Counted from the first letter of the stretch, positions 1 to 10,819 are shown. The stretch: 64,000 nt of DNA from an uncultured Cyclobacteriaceae bacterium (GCA_947492745.1 CANLOE010000003.1:83857-147856), one strand, 5' to 3'. Translations and numbers: made by a program. Notes: generated from the letters alone by a model not told the origin.

Positions 1-2
1 AT

Positions 3-1265
3 GAGGCCGAGATTCCTTTTAAGGCCACCCTGAATGATTGTGCAATAAATCGGCCCGGCATTCCTGTCGTTTCCTGTAGTACCGCAGCTGTCGAGGAGTC
101 ATTGACCAAGTACTTTTTCTGGGATGTCGTCAGGGCACCGATTCGTTTTGAAGACACTGTATCCCTAATGGAAAAAAGAGGCGAGGAACTCGTGTATATC
201 GATTTGGGACCATCGGGTACTTTGGCAAACCTGATCAGGTATATCACCGCTGAAAAATCCTCCTCCAAGGCCTTTGCTATCATGACACCATTCAAGCAAG
301 AGGTCAAAAAAATGGAAGAACTGTCCATGTACCATAAAGAAAAATGTAGCCAAGGGGAAGGTAAGGTCATCTCAAAACCTAATGGGAAGAAATGTTTGGC
401 ATTTGTATTTCCGGGCCAAGGTTCTCAGATGAAAGGCATGGGTAAAGACCTCTTTGACGAATTTCCAGAGTATACGGCAAAAGCAAGTACTATTTTGGGG
501 TATTCTATTAAAGACCTGTGCCTCGAGGATGCCGAGAGAAAATTGAACAAAACACAATACACACAACCTGCGCTATACGTGGTAAATGCACTGGCTTATT
601 TGAAGAAACGCAAAGAGAACCGTATTCCTGATTTTGTGGCCGGGCATAGTTTGGGTGAATACAGTGCTTTGTTTGCAGCGGGGGCTTATGATTTTGAAAC
701 AGGCCTCCGGCTGGTAAAAAAGCGAGGTGAGCTTATGGGGCAAATGAATGAAGGCGGTATGGCCGCTATCAAGGGATTGACAGGAAGTCAAATTAAGCGC
801 GTACTCAAGGAAAATGGATGGGGAGGCTTGGATATGGCGAATTACAACACTAGAGGGCAGACCGTTATCTCTGGTGACAAAAACCAGATCAATGCTGCTT
901 ATGAGGCATTTATGGAGGCAGGTGCTGAACTGTACTTTCCACTTAATGTAAGTGGGGCTTTTCATTCCAGGTATATGGCTCCCGCCAGAGCCGAATTTGA
1001 AAAATACCTAGCGCAGTTCAATTATCAACCATTGAAAATACCCGTCGTCTCAAATGTCGAGGCAACATTTTACAAAGACTCACAGGTCGAAACATTACTG
1101 GCCCGGCAATTGACATCACCCGTACGGTGGACCGATGGGATCGAATTCTTGCTGGAGCAGGCAGATATAGAGATCCAAGAGGTAGGCCCTGGTGATGTAT
1201 TGACCAAAATGGTCTGGAAAATACATAAAGAATGGAGTGAGGAAGTTCAACCCAGTTTAATATAG
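3..1265 (+). CDS. Tandem trans-acyltransferase (AT1-AT2), 5' end outside the window
   Basis: The frame is open from base 3, so this is the 3' part of a longer gene; the TTG at 102 is not a convincing start. The first ~110 codons match the C-terminal part of an acyltransferase domain (FWDVVRAPIRF, then IDLGPSGTLANL), in the style of the acyl-hydrolase ATs that precede malonyl ATs in trans-AT clusters. From about base 390 a complete second AT follows: FPGQGSQ, then nucleophile motif GHSLGEYSAL (catalytic Ser codon 648-650), then GAFHS (His at 963-965), which is the malonyl-type pattern. AT2 would load malonyl-CoA onto the ACPs of the AT-less PKS subunits downstream; AT1 may proofread stalled chains. 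The gene ends 23 bp before PKS1 and carries no enoylreductase domain at its C-terminus. AT2 assignment is strong; the role of AT1 is inferred from family precedent because its active site lies outside the window. Confidence 0.93.
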   Translation, partial: EAEIPFKATLNDCAINRPGIPVVSCSTAAVEESLTKYFFWDVVRAPIRFEDTVSLMEKRGEELVYIDLGPSGTLANLIRYITAEKSSSKAFAIMTPFKQEVKKMEELSMYHKEKCSQGEGKVISKPNGKKCLAFVFPGQGSQMKGMGKDLFDEFPEYTAKASTILGYSIKDLCLEDAERKLNKTQYTQPALYVVNALAYLKKRKENRIPDFVAGHSLGEYSALFAAGAYDFETGLRLVKKRGELMGQMNEGGMAAIKGLTGSQIKRVLKENGWGGLDMANYNTRGQTVISGDKNQINAAYEAFMEAGAELYFPLNVSGAFHSRYMAPARAEFEKYLAQFNYQPLKIPVVSNVEATFYKDSQVETLLARQLTSPVRWTDGIEFLLEQADIEIQEVGPGDVLTKMVWKIHKEWSEEVQPSLI

Positions 1266-1288
1266 TTAAGACTTGTAAATACGAAGTG

Positions 1289-4200
1289 ATGACTGACGAA
1301 TACCCAACAACAAAAAGTTCTGATATAGCCGTTGTAGGCATGTCCTGTAAATTTCCGGGAGCTAAAGATTATGAAGAGTTCTGGGAAAACCTGAAGGCGG
1401 GAAAATCATCGATACAAGAAGTGCCTGCTAATCGATGGGACTGGAAAGCTTACTGGGGCGACCCTCTGAAAGACGAGAATAAGAGTAATAGTAAATGGAT
1501 CGGGTTTATTGACGATGTAGATGCGTTTGACCATGAGTTTTTCAATATTTCCCGAACAGAAGCAGAAATAATGGACCCGCAGCAGAGAATGATGCTGGAA
1601 ATGTCATGGTCATGCTTTGAAGATGCAGGGGTTTGCCCAAGGAACTTAACAGGAAGTAAGGTGGGTGTATTTATGGGTGTATTTAACTTTGATTACAAGG
1701 AACTTCAAGAAAGAGGGGATCAAACCAGTATCCAGGCACACCATTCTACAGGCACTGCCACGGCGGTGATTTCCAACCGTATTTCATACTATTTTGATTT
1801 CAAAGGACCGAGCCTCTCCATCGATACCGCATGTTCCAGCTCTCTTAACGCCATTCACGCCGCCATGCAATCATTGAATAAAGGCGAATGCGAAATGGCC
1901 CTAGCGGGAGGTATCAGCTTATTGCTTACACCTACCCGACACATCTCCTTCTCCAAAACAGGGATGCTGTCGCCGACGGGTTCCTGCAAAACATTTGATG
2001 AAAGTGCGGATGGCTATGTACGCAGTGAAGGAGCGGGACTGGTACTGCTGAAACCTCTTGAAAAAGCGATGGAGGCAGGCGATAATATCGTAGGGATACT
2101 AAAGGGAAGTGCTGTCTGCCATAGTGGAAAAACCTACACGCTGACCTATCCAAACCCCGATGCTCAAGCAGACGTAATTGTAGAGGCATTAGAGAAAGCG
2201 GAGCTGAGTGCTGACGCACTCTCTTATATCGAAATGCACGGAACAGGAACTCCGAAAGGAGACCCTATTGAGTTTGAGGGTATTCTAAATGCCTTTCAGC
2301 GCAGTCTTACACCTGCAAAAATGAAGGCGAATAAGCAAAAATACTGTGGGCTAGGCTCTGCTAAGTCCAATATAGGTCATGCAGAATCCGCCGCCGGTGT
2401 AGCCGGGTTGATCAAAACACTATTGTCATTGAACAATAAACAGCTCCCCGGTTTGCAGAATTTCAGTAAACTGAACCATAGGATCAAACTGACCGATACC
2501 CCCTTTCGTATGGTGTCGGATCTGGAACAGTGGGAACCGCTAAAAAAAGGTGCCAAAATCCAACCCAGAAGAGCCGGTATAAGCTCATTTGGTTTTGGAG
2601 GGACCAATGCTCACCTTATTGTAGAAGAAGGCATCGAACCCAAGGTTTTACACGAACAAAAATATTCTTACTATTTGATCGGTATTTCTGCCAAAACAGA
2701 GGAAGCACTACTGCAAAAGAAAGATCAATTGTCGACATGGCTTGAGAAAAATGGTACAGAGGAAAATTTGATTTCCATCAGCGCTACACTGTTACTTGCG
2801 CGGGAAAGATTTGAGCTGAAAGAGGCATTTGTAGTGAGAAACCTGAAAGAGTTAAAGGCAAAGCTGGTTGACAGCAGTCAGGGACATTACTTTAAAGGTA
2901 AGGATGACCCAGAAGAACAACCATTGTTCAAAGAACTTGGCAAGAACATACTAAAAGATATCAAAGCAGGTAAGGGCATAGGTGCAAAGCCACTACTGGA
3001 TAAGTTATTGGCATTGGCCGAATTGTATGTGAAAGGGTATGTACTGGAGTGGGATATGCTCTTTAAAAATAGGATTCCTTTTGTAAAACTACCGACCTAC
3101 CCCTTCAAAAAGGACAGGCATTGGATCAGCAGCGATAACCGGACCGGAGGCAGTGACAGGTCGTTGAGGTTAAGCGGCATTCACCCTTTGCTCCATGAAA
3201 ATAAGTCCAATATTTCACAACTGGGTTTTGAAAGTGTTTTTACGGGAAACGAGTTCTTCTTGTCGGATCATATAGTGAATGGAACTTCGGTTTTGCCGGG
3301 AGTATGCTATTTGGAGATGGCCAGAAAGGCTATGGAGGTCGCCTCGGGAATGGATATGAACGAAAGTATCGTTGTACTCAAAAATGTAGTGTGGGCACAA
3401 CCCATCATCATTGATGCTATCCCCGCAAACATTAGTATAGACCTTGAATTCAAAAATGTCGATGAGGCCGTTTTTGAAATATCCAGTACTACTGATACTG
3501 GTCCTATACTTCACAGTCAGGGAATCTCCGAGTTGCAACAAAAAGGAGTACTGCCTGTTCTGGATATCGACGCATTGAAAACGGACTGCGAAAAGCATCA
3601 CCTGTCCGCTAAGGATTGTTATGATACTTTCGGTGCAATGGGCTTTGGTTATGGTCCCGGTTTTCAAGGGATAAATGAGATATATGTAGGAGAAGCACAA
3701 GCACTGGCGCACATCACATTACCTACAGCGGTCATGGATAGTACCCACGACTATGTACTTCATCCCAGTCTCATGGATGCAGCAGTCCAAGCTACGACAA
3801 GCTTGTTCATGTATACTGCCGACGGTACCGTACAGCAACCTCGGATGGCCTTACCCTTTGCCATAGACCGTGTGGAGGTGCATGCGACAACAGGTCAGCT
3901 GAGATGGGCCTATATCCGTTATGCGGAGGGCAGCTCACCATTGGATAAAGTAATAAAACTGGACTTGGATATCTGTAATGAGGCCGGAGAGGTATGTGTG
4001 GGTATCATGGGATTTTCATCACGAACGCTTAGTGGCAAACCCAGGATAGACAACAGCCGGAGCAGCATGCTATTAAAACCAACATGGGTGGCGAGACCTA
4101 TTGAGGAAAGGACAAAAGAAGATTACGAAACACACTTGGTGCTGTCATTGGGACTGGATAGAGCAAGGAGTGAAAACTTGCCCTTGCACCTGTCAGATAT

Positions 4201-7200
4201 TGCATACCTTGCTTTACATCATGAGGGTGTTGTCGCAGCACATTACCCAACCTACGCTTATCAGGTTTTTGAAGAAATCAAAAAAATACTTCAGAGCAAA
4301 ATCAGAGGGAATGCACTGGTCCAATTACTGATACCTCAAAACCGGCCATGGCTCAGTGGCTTGTCGGGACTATTGAAAACGGCGCATTTGGAAAATCCGA
4401 AGTTCTATGGACAACTGATTGCCATTGATGAACAAGAGGATGCCAAAGATATCGCCGAAAAACTATTGTCCAATAGTAAGGACCCCTCATCTGTGGAAAT
4501 CCGATATGACAATGGCAAACGAGAAGCGGTTCAATGGGAAGAGGAAACACCTGAAAAAAATGTCCACTATCCGCCATTGCCCTGGAAAGATAAGGGTGTA
4601 TACCTCATCACCGGTGGTGCGGGCGGTTTGGGCAAGGCCTTCGCAAAAGAGATAATGACGCAATCAAAACAAGCTACTGTAGTGTTAATGGGACGTTCTG
4701 CACTGGACAAAAGCCAAGTAGCATCTTTAGAAGCCATGGCGGCAAATGAAGGGCAAGTGGTCTACCGAAAAACGGACCTGACCAATAAGTCATCGGTATC
4801 CAAGTCGATCGCTTATATAGTAAAAACCTATGGCCGTATTGATGGTATCCTGCACAGCGCAGGTATCATCCGCGACAATTATATTTTATTGAAAGAGAAG
4901 ACAGAATTTGAACAGGTACTCGGTCCCAAGGTACAAGGATTGATCAACCTCGATCATGCCAGTAGAGATGTCTCTTTGGATTTTCTCATCTTATTTTCCT
5001 CCACTTCGGGAGCACTGGGTAACCCTGGGCAGTCCGATTATGCTGTTGCCAATGCCTTTATGGACGGTTATGCACACTACAGAAACCAACAGGTTACTGC
5101 CAAAGAGCGGAAAGGGCAGACCCTGTCCATCAATTGGCCTCTCTGGAAAGAAGGAGGGATGCAGATTGACGAATTGGCAGAAAAGGCAATGTACGATAGT
5201 ACGGGCATTCTACCGATGGATAGGGATACGGGTATTCGTGCATTCTACGGTTGCCTATCCTCAGGCCTACCCCAGACGATGGTCATCGCGGGTGACCTGG
5301 CCCGTGCAAGGACACTTATTATGAAAACGGCAAGCGTGCCGGAGATAACAGCAGCTGGGCCGACAACCCATTCCCGGACTGAGTCCAGAGAGGAAAACAG
5401 ACGGGACACTGATGAAAGAGGCCTCGAAAAGAAGACCGTAGAGTACCTGAAAAAAATACTCTCAGCTACTCTCAAAACTTCGCCAGAGCGACTGGACGCG
5501 ACGGCTCCGCTGGAAAAGTATGGGATAGACTCCATTCTGGTGATGGCACTGACCGGCGATTTGGAAAAAGTGTTCGGCTCTCTGTCCAAAACACTGTTTT
5601 TCGAATACCAGAATATCAACGAACTCGCGGCCTACTTTCTAGACTCACACCGAGACCGGGTAATCGATCTACTAGAGGTGAAAGGGATGAAAAAGGATAC
5701 AGAGGTACTCCATAAATCGGCTACCGCTGTCAACTCACCTATACCCTTTCATACGAAAAAAGTAATCGAGCGTGCAGTGCCTGACCGGCAAAAGGAGACC
5801 GTTGAGGATGAGGGCATAGCCATCATAGGCTTGGCAGGGCAGTATCCAAAAGCAAAGAACATACAGGAGTATTGGAACAATCTGAAAGAAGGGAGGGATT
5901 GTATCACCGAAATCCCAAAAAACAGGTGGGACTATAGGCCCTATTTTGACAAAGACAAAAGCAAACAGGGCAAAACCTATAGCAAATGGGGAGGTTTCCT
6001 GGATGAAATCGATAAATTCGACCCTATGCTATTTAATATCTCGCCTAGAGAGGCGATGATGATAGACCCTCAAGAGCGCTTGTTCTTACAGTGTGTGTAC
6101 GAGGTCATGAATGATGCCGGATATACAAGAGAGGCACTACAAGAATATAAAAGGGCCGGTATAGGAGGTAATGTAGGTGTGTATGCAGGTGTGATGTATG
6201 GAGAATACCAGCTCTATGGAATAAAGGAAACAATGCAGGGCAACCCATTGGCATTAGCTAGTTTTCCTTCGTCCATTGCCAATAGAGTGTCTTACTTCTG
6301 TAATTTCCATGGTCCCAGTATTGCCGTGGATACAATGTGTTCCTCATCCTTGACGACCGTTCACTTGGCCTGTGAGAGCCTGTACCGCCAAGAATGTTCA
6401 GTAGCCATTGCCGGAGGGGTCAACCTGTCCATTCACCCCAACAAATACCTATTACTGGGACAGGGTGGGTTCATTTCCAGTAAGGGCTATTGTGAAAGCT
6501 TCGGTCAGGGTGGCGATGGTTATGTGCCAGGTGAGGGAGTAGGAGCAGTGATGCTCAAGCCGCTTTCGAAAGCCATGTCCGATGGAGACCATATCTATGG
6601 GGTGATAAAGGGAACGGTCGTAAACCATGGAGGCAAGACCAACGGCTATTCCGTACCCAACCCAAATGCGCAAGCAAGCTTGATAGGGCATGCCTTTGAA
6701 AAAGCGGGTATAAACCCCAGAAGTGTGAGCTATATAGAAGCACACGGTACGGGGACATCGCTTGGGGATCCCATAGAAATTGCCGGATTGAGCAAGGCAT
6801 TCAAACAAAAGACCAAGGACAAACAGTTCTGCGCCATCGGCTCGGCCAAATCCAATATTGGTCATTGTGAGAGTGCCGCCGGTATTTCAGGCTTGACCAA
6901 AGTACTGCTACAGCTCAAGCATCAACAAATAGCACCTTCGCTACACTCTACAGAGCTCAATCCCAATATTGATTTTGATAACAGTCCTTTCGTAGTACAG
7001 CAAAACTTATCGAACTGGCAAAAGCCTACACTCATGGTGGATGGCCAGCAAAAAGAATTTCCAAGAATAGCAGGGGTTTCTTCCTTTGGCGCGGGCGGGG
7101 CCAATGCCCATGTTATTCTTGAAGAATATGTTCCGGTAGCGGAAAAGAAAGGTATCCATGTGGTTTCAACCAAACCGTGGGCTATAGTATTGTCCGCCAA

Positions 7201-9427
7201 AACAGAAATGCAGGTAAAAACGCTGGCCGCTCGTTTACTACAGTTCATAACAGTAGAGAAGTATACTTCGGATGATCTTCCTGCCATGGCCTATACACTT
7301 CTGGTCGGTCGCGAAGAGATGGAACATCGTTTTGCCCTGACCGTAACGACTATAGATGAACTGAAAGATTCGCTACATTCTTTCATAAAGGATGAAAGGC
7401 ATAGCGGAGCCACTGCTCATGTCAAGTACGGTGACATCGAGGCAAGAGCATTTGCGGAAGATGAGACAACCCTGGAAACCACGGCCAGGTATTTAGAAAA
7501 GGGTAATACCGAAGGGCTCATCGACCTATGGCTAAAGGGCGCAGAGATAGACTGGAATAGGCTGTATACCTCCAATAAACCCGGCCGTATTCGTCTACCT
7601 GCTTATCCTTTTGCCAAAAAACGCTGCTGGATAACGGGAAAGGATAATCCTGATGAGCCGCTGTATCAAGTAAAGGCATCAAAAACCGATACCTCAAAAC
7701 CACCGCTCGGCCAAGTAGAAGTGCCATTGGGTAATGGCAGTAAAAAAGCAGAAGACATTAGTAAACCCCTGAGCATTTCTTTGAGTGACCTGTCAACGGT
7801 AACATCGGGAAAAAAAGTAGCGCGAACTACTTCGGAAATTGTGCCCGGCACCGCGCCTAAATTACAGCTGAACCTTGAGAGAGAAATGGAAACTGCTCCG
7901 AGGGCACCATTGCCGAATACCACAACGGTTTCCGGGCCTACGGACAGTATTGTTGAGGCACTGAGCCATAGTTTGGCAAAAGCGTTGTACATGGACATTG
8001 TAGATATCGATATCCACAAATCATTTATCGATATGGGGCTGGACTCCATCATAGGTGTAGAATGGATAAGTCATATCAACAAACAATACGGCCTGTCCAT
8101 ATCGGCAACTGTAGTCTATGACCATACCACTATCCATGCCTTTGCCCACTATCTGGAGAAAGTTTTGGCCAAAGCAGCGGATGTATCGGAAATCAACAAC
8201 GATGCCTCGCAAGAGGTACTGAGCAATACAACTGATACAGAGCATAGAAGCAGGCCAAGCGCCAACAATCCTGAAAACCATGCGACGCTCGAAAAGTGGC
8301 TAGCGCAAAGTCTGGCAGAAGCGTTGTACATGGATATGGCGGATGTTGATATCCATACATCATTCGTTGATATGGGATTGGATTCTATCATAGGTGTCGA
8401 ATGGATAAGTACCATCAACAAGCAGTATGGCTTGTCGATATCGGCAACAAAAGTATACGATTATACCACTATCAAAGCATTAGCGGGCTTTCTGGTAGGA
8501 CAAATGGATAATCTCCCCGCCACAGCCACGGATACCCCAGTACTGTCGGAGACCATATCGCAAGAAAAACGACCATCGGCTCCGTTAAATCCAGTAATGG
8601 ATTTAACGGATGTGACCACTAACAATGACAGAACGATATCCACTAAAGCTATTGCAAAAGCGGATACGGTACCCGATACTGAGCTGGAAACATGGTTGAC
8701 CCAAAGCCTGGCGGATGCCTTGTACATGGATTTGGAAGATGTGCATATCGATAAGTCTTTTGTGGATATGGGGCTGGACTCCATCATAGGCGTAGAATGG
8801 GTACAATCCATCAACAAGAGACAAGGTATGTCCATACCGGCGGTCAAGCTATACGATCATACTACCATAAGGACATTGGCTACTTATATCAGAGAAGCCG
8901 GCCGCATAGGAGAGAGCGATATATCAGAATCCAACAGAAAGGAGATGGCAGAAGTAGAAAGTGTCAGTAATGGCTATCCGGAAAAACAAGCAGTGCAACT
9001 GACCATGCCTAGCGTGGACATCGTATCTCAGGCTAGCAGGGGTATGGAGTCATTGGACCAAATGATTGCCTCTGTTCAGAATGGAAGTTTGGATTTTAAT
9101 GAAGCCGCGGACCTGTTTGTCTCTACTCACAACAGTGGGGTAGAAACGGAAGTCAAGTTCCCTACAGAAAAGGAGACGGCCTATGCACCTGAGGTATCAA
9201 AGGTAGCCGGTATCATCATCGAGCACCTTAGGGAAGTCGTTCCTGAGTTGGCCCATCAACCAATAGGACCGGAAGATAGCCTGAAGGACTTAGGTGCCAA
9301 CTCTGTGGACCGTGCCGAGATAATCATGAAATCGATGGCTACACTCGCCGTACAAGTACCGTTAACGGCCCTGGTCGGTGCTCGGAACATCGGAGAACTG
9401 GCTGAGATGTTTCTGAGTCAATCCTGA
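1289..9427 (+). CDS. Trans-AT PKS subunit 1: KS-DH-KR-ACP / KS-ACP-ACP-ACP-donor ACP
   Basis: 2712 aa from ATG 1289; a GTG directly before it at 1286 is the alternative. Module 1: KS (about 12-443, Cys182, HGTGT and NIGH present), DH (about 631-920, His661 in HxxxGxxxLP, Asp830), KR (core about 1100-1345, FSS Ser and Tyr present), ACP (Ser1415, GIDSI). Module 2: KS (about 1508-1946, Cys1684), then three closely similar ACPs (Ser2253, Ser2366, Ser2498), each with GLDSIIGVEW, whose Trp six residues after the Ser is the published flag for beta-branching ACPs. A hairpin motif near 2588-2611 resembles four-helix-bundle docking elements. The last ~80 residues form a further ACP (Ser2672) with GANSVDRAEI, like HCS-cassette donor ACPs. 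There are no AT domains. The protein has no N-terminal docking hairpin, and KS1 has a TYTLTYPNP segment I associate with KSs that accept aminoacyl starters, so a loading unit may lie upstream of the window. Module 1 should give an alkene and module 2 a beta-branch. Confidence 0.95.
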   Translation: MTDEYPTTKSSDIAVVGMSCKFPGAKDYEEFWENLKAGKSSIQEVPANRWDWKAYWGDPLKDENKSNSKWIGFIDDVDAFDHEFFNISRTEAEIMDPQQRMMLEMSWSCFEDAGVCPRNLTGSKVGVFMGVFNFDYKELQERGDQTSIQAHHSTGTATAVISNRISYYFDFKGPSLSIDTACSSSLNAIHAAMQSLNKGECEMALAGGISLLLTPTRHISFSKTGMLSPTGSCKTFDESADGYVRSEGAGLVLLKPLEKAMEAGDNIVGILKGSAVCHSGKTYTLTYPNPDAQADVIVEALEKAELSADALSYIEMHGTGTPKGDPIEFEGILNAFQRSLTPAKMKANKQKYCGLGSAKSNIGHAESAAGVAGLIKTLLSLNNKQLPGLQNFSKLNHRIKLTDTPFRMVSDLEQWEPLKKGAKIQPRRAGISSFGFGGTNAHLIVEEGIEPKVLHEQKYSYYLIGISAKTEEALLQKKDQLSTWLEKNGTEENLISISATLLLARERFELKEAFVVRNLKELKAKLVDSSQGHYFKGKDDPEEQPLFKELGKNILKDIKAGKGIGAKPLLDKLLALAELYVKGYVLEWDMLFKNRIPFVKLPTYPFKKDRHWISSDNRTGGSDRSLRLSGIHPLLHENKSNISQLGFESVFTGNEFFLSDHIVNGTSVLPGVCYLEMARKAMEVASGMDMNESIVVLKNVVWAQPIIIDAIPANISIDLEFKNVDEAVFEISSTTDTGPILHSQGISELQQKGVLPVLDIDALKTDCEKHHLSAKDCYDTFGAMGFGYGPGFQGINEIYVGEAQALAHITLPTAVMDSTHDYVLHPSLMDAAVQATTSLFMYTADGTVQQPRMALPFAIDRVEVHATTGQLRWAYIRYAEGSSPLDKVIKLDLDICNEAGEVCVGIMGFSSRTLSGKPRIDNSRSSMLLKPTWVARPIEERTKEDYETHLVLSLGLDRARSENLPLHLSDIAYLALHHEGVVAAHYPTYAYQVFEEIKKILQSKIRGNALVQLLIPQNRPWLSGLSGLLKTAHLENPKFYGQLIAIDEQEDAKDIAEKLLSNSKDPSSVEIRYDNGKREAVQWEEETPEKNVHYPPLPWKDKGVYLITGGAGGLGKAFAKEIMTQSKQATVVLMGRSALDKSQVASLEAMAANEGQVVYRKTDLTNKSSVSKSIAYIVKTYGRIDGILHSAGIIRDNYILLKEKTEFEQVLGPKVQGLINLDHASRDVSLDFLILFSSTSGALGNPGQSDYAVANAFMDGYAHYRNQQVTAKERKGQTLSINWPLWKEGGMQIDELAEKAMYDSTGILPMDRDTGIRAFYGCLSSGLPQTMVIAGDLARARTLIMKTASVPEITAAGPTTHSRTESREENRRDTDERGLEKKTVEYLKKILSATLKTSPERLDATAPLEKYGIDSILVMALTGDLEKVFGSLSKTLFFEYQNINELAAYFLDSHRDRVIDLLEVKGMKKDTEVLHKSATAVNSPIPFHTKKVIERAVPDRQKETVEDEGIAIIGLAGQYPKAKNIQEYWNNLKEGRDCITEIPKNRWDYRPYFDKDKSKQGKTYSKWGGFLDEIDKFDPMLFNISPREAMMIDPQERLFLQCVYEVMNDAGYTREALQEYKRAGIGGNVGVYAGVMYGEYQLYGIKETMQGNPLALASFPSSIANRVSYFCNFHGPSIAVDTMCSSSLTTVHLACESLYRQECSVAIAGGVNLSIHPNKYLLLGQGGFISSKGYCESFGQGGDGYVPGEGVGAVMLKPLSKAMSDGDHIYGVIKGTVVNHGGKTNGYSVPNPNAQASLIGHAFEKAGINPRSVSYIEAHGTGTSLGDPIEIAGLSKAFKQKTKDKQFCAIGSAKSNIGHCESAAGISGLTKVLLQLKHQQIAPSLHSTELNPNIDFDNSPFVVQQNLSNWQKPTLMVDGQQKEFPRIAGVSSFGAGGANAHVILEEYVPVAEKKGIHVVSTKPWAIVLSAKTEMQVKTLAARLLQFITVEKYTSDDLPAMAYTLLVGREEMEHRFALTVTTIDELKDSLHSFIKDERHSGATAHVKYGDIEARAFAEDETTLETTARYLEKGNTEGLIDLWLKGAEIDWNRLYTSNKPGRIRLPAYPFAKKRCWITGKDNPDEPLYQVKASKTDTSKPPLGQVEVPLGNGSKKAEDISKPLSISLSDLSTVTSGKKVARTTSEIVPGTAPKLQLNLEREMETAPRAPLPNTTTVSGPTDSIVEALSHSLAKALYMDIVDIDIHKSFIDMGLDSIIGVEWISHINKQYGLSISATVVYDHTTIHAFAHYLEKVLAKAADVSEINNDASQEVLSNTTDTEHRSRPSANNPENHATLEKWLAQSLAEALYMDMADVDIHTSFVDMGLDSIIGVEWISTINKQYGLSISATKVYDYTTIKALAGFLVGQMDNLPATATDTPVLSETISQEKRPSAPLNPVMDLTDVTTNNDRTISTKAIAKADTVPDTELETWLTQSLADALYMDLEDVHIDKSFVDMGLDSIIGVEWVQSINKRQGMSIPAVKLYDHTTIRTLATYIREAGRIGESDISESNRKEMAEVESVSNGYPEKQAVQLTMPSVDIVSQASRGMESLDQMIASVQNGSLDFNEAADLFVSTHNSGVETEVKFPTEKETAYAPEVSKVAGIIIEHLREVVPELAHQPIGPEDSLKDLGANSVDRAEIIMKSMATLAVQVPLTALVGARNIGELAEMFLSQS
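7942..8905 (+). repeat. Three tandem beta-branch ACP repeats inside PKS subunit 1
   Basis: Three ACP-coding units occur in a row with serine codons at 8045, 8384 and 8780. All share ALYMD, then SF(I/V)DMGLDSIIGVEW, and similar helix III sequence. Linkers between them are rich in Ser, Thr and Asn and are not conserved. Tandem ACPs at beta-branch modules are known to raise throughput; triplication here is consistent with that. They arose by internal duplication. Confidence 0.85.
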
Positions 9428-9553
9428 TCGAGATATAACAACCCCCGAAATAGCTGGACTGGAACATACGCATGAGAACAAAAGACACCCTTCAAAACAG
9501 TCTTTTACAATAGGATAGAAAATTATAGAATACAAGCTAAAATCTAAAATACC

Positions 9554-10819
9554 ATGAAATCAGTAGGAGTTGAATCAATGAATTTTTCCGGAGGCTCGGC
9601 ATACTTGGATGTATCGGAACTGGCCGAATATCGCCAACTGGACACCACAAGGTTCAAGAACCTTTTAATGAATGAAAAGACAGTGGCCCTGCCCCATGAA
9701 GACCCGGTCACCTTTGGCGTAAATGCTGCCAAACCACTATTGGACGCCATGACCCCCGATGAGAAAGGTCGAATCGAGTTATTGATTACTTGTTCGGAAT
9801 CAGGTATCGACTTTGGGAAATCCATGAGTACCTACATGCATCATTATTTGGGTCTGAATAGAAACTGTAGGCTGTTTGAGCTAAAGCAAGCCTGTTATTC
9901 GGGTACTGCGGGCCTACAGATGGCAGCTAGTTTTGTCCTGTCGCAGGTTTCGCCGGGAGCCAAAGTCTTGGTAGTGGCTACGGACATATCCAGGTTTATC
10001 ACACAAGAAGTAAAAGCAGAAGTTCCCAAGGAGGATTGGGCATTTGCAGAACCCAGCGGTGGTGCCGGTGCAGTAGCCATGATCGTCAGCGATAATCCAA
10101 AAATATTTCAATTGGATGCCGGTGCTAATGGCTACTACGGTTATGAAGTAATGGATACCTGTCGGCCTGTACCCGACAGCGAAGCAGGAGATGCCGACCT
10201 ATCCCTCATGTCATACCTGGATTGTTGTGAAAATGCGTTTTTGGAATATAAAAAACGGGTGACGGGTGCTGACTACCGTGATACCTTTCAGTACTTGGCC
10301 TTCCACACCCCCTTTGGAGGGATGGTAAAAGGCGCTCATCGTACTATGATGAGGAAGATGGCCAAAGCGGCACCTCAAGAAATAGAGGAAGACTTCCAGA
10401 GACGGGTAATGCCGGGCATCTCTCATTGCCAGCGTGTCGGTAATATTATGGGGGCTACCTCACTATTGTCATTGATCAGTACGATCGATCAAGGTGATTT
10501 CCAAAATGCAAAGAGAATCGGTTGCTTTTCTTATGGTTCAGGTTGTTGTTCTGAATTTTACAGTGGTATTGTCACTCCTGAGGGCCAAGCATTACTACAG
10601 GACCAGAACCTTACAGGACATCTCAATAAGCGTTACAAACTGAGCATGCCCGAATACGAAGCCCTATTGGAGGGAAGTGGCGCCGTACGCTTTGGTACCC
10701 GTAATGTCCAACTCGATCATGCCCTCATACCACAGGCCATGGCGGTCTCGCAACATCAAGGTAGCTTGGTTTTGCATGAAATAAGTGATTTTCATCGCAA
10801 ATATAAGTGGGCATCATGA
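9554..10819 (+). CDS. HMG-CoA synthase homologue (HCS) of the beta-branching cassette
   Basis: 421 aa, the usual length for HCS enzymes of polyketide beta-branching. It would condense acetyl from a donor ACP with the beta-keto group of the chain on a tandem-ACP module, giving an HMG-like intermediate. Visible family features: a Glu-containing CSESGIDFGKS segment, the nucleophile Cys114 in LKQACYSGTAGLQ, and a His in AFHTPFGGMVKGAHR. Start ATG 9554 lies 126 bp after PKS subunit 1; that gap contains a weak hairpin (9480-9506, 7-bp arms). The stop overlaps the next ATG as ATGA (10816-10819), so HCS and ECH1 are probably translationally coupled. It is the only HCS in the window, so it must serve all three predicted branch modules. 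Confidence 0.95.
   Translation: MKSVGVESMNFSGGSAYLDVSELAEYRQLDTTRFKNLLMNEKTVALPHEDPVTFGVNAAKPLLDAMTPDEKGRIELLITCSESGIDFGKSMSTYMHHYLGLNRNCRLFELKQACYSGTAGLQMAASFVLSQVSPGAKVLVVATDISRFITQEVKAEVPKEDWAFAEPSGGAGAVAMIVSDNPKIFQLDAGANGYYGYEVMDTCRPVPDSEAGDADLSLMSYLDCCENAFLEYKKRVTGADYRDTFQYLAFHTPFGGMVKGAHRTMMRKMAKAAPQEIEEDFQRRVMPGISHCQRVGNIMGATSLLSLISTIDQGDFQNAKRIGCFSYGSGCCSEFYSGIVTPEGQALLQDQNLTGHLNKRYKLSMPEYEALLEGSGAVRFGTRNVQLDHALIPQAMAVSQHQGSLVLHEISDFHRKYKWAS

Noticed and set aside
9480..9506. AAAAGAC/GTCTTTT hairpin as a terminator before HCS
   Set aside because: The stem is only 7 bp and A/T rich with a 13-nt loop, and HCS has an obvious operon relation to PKS1; too weak to call.
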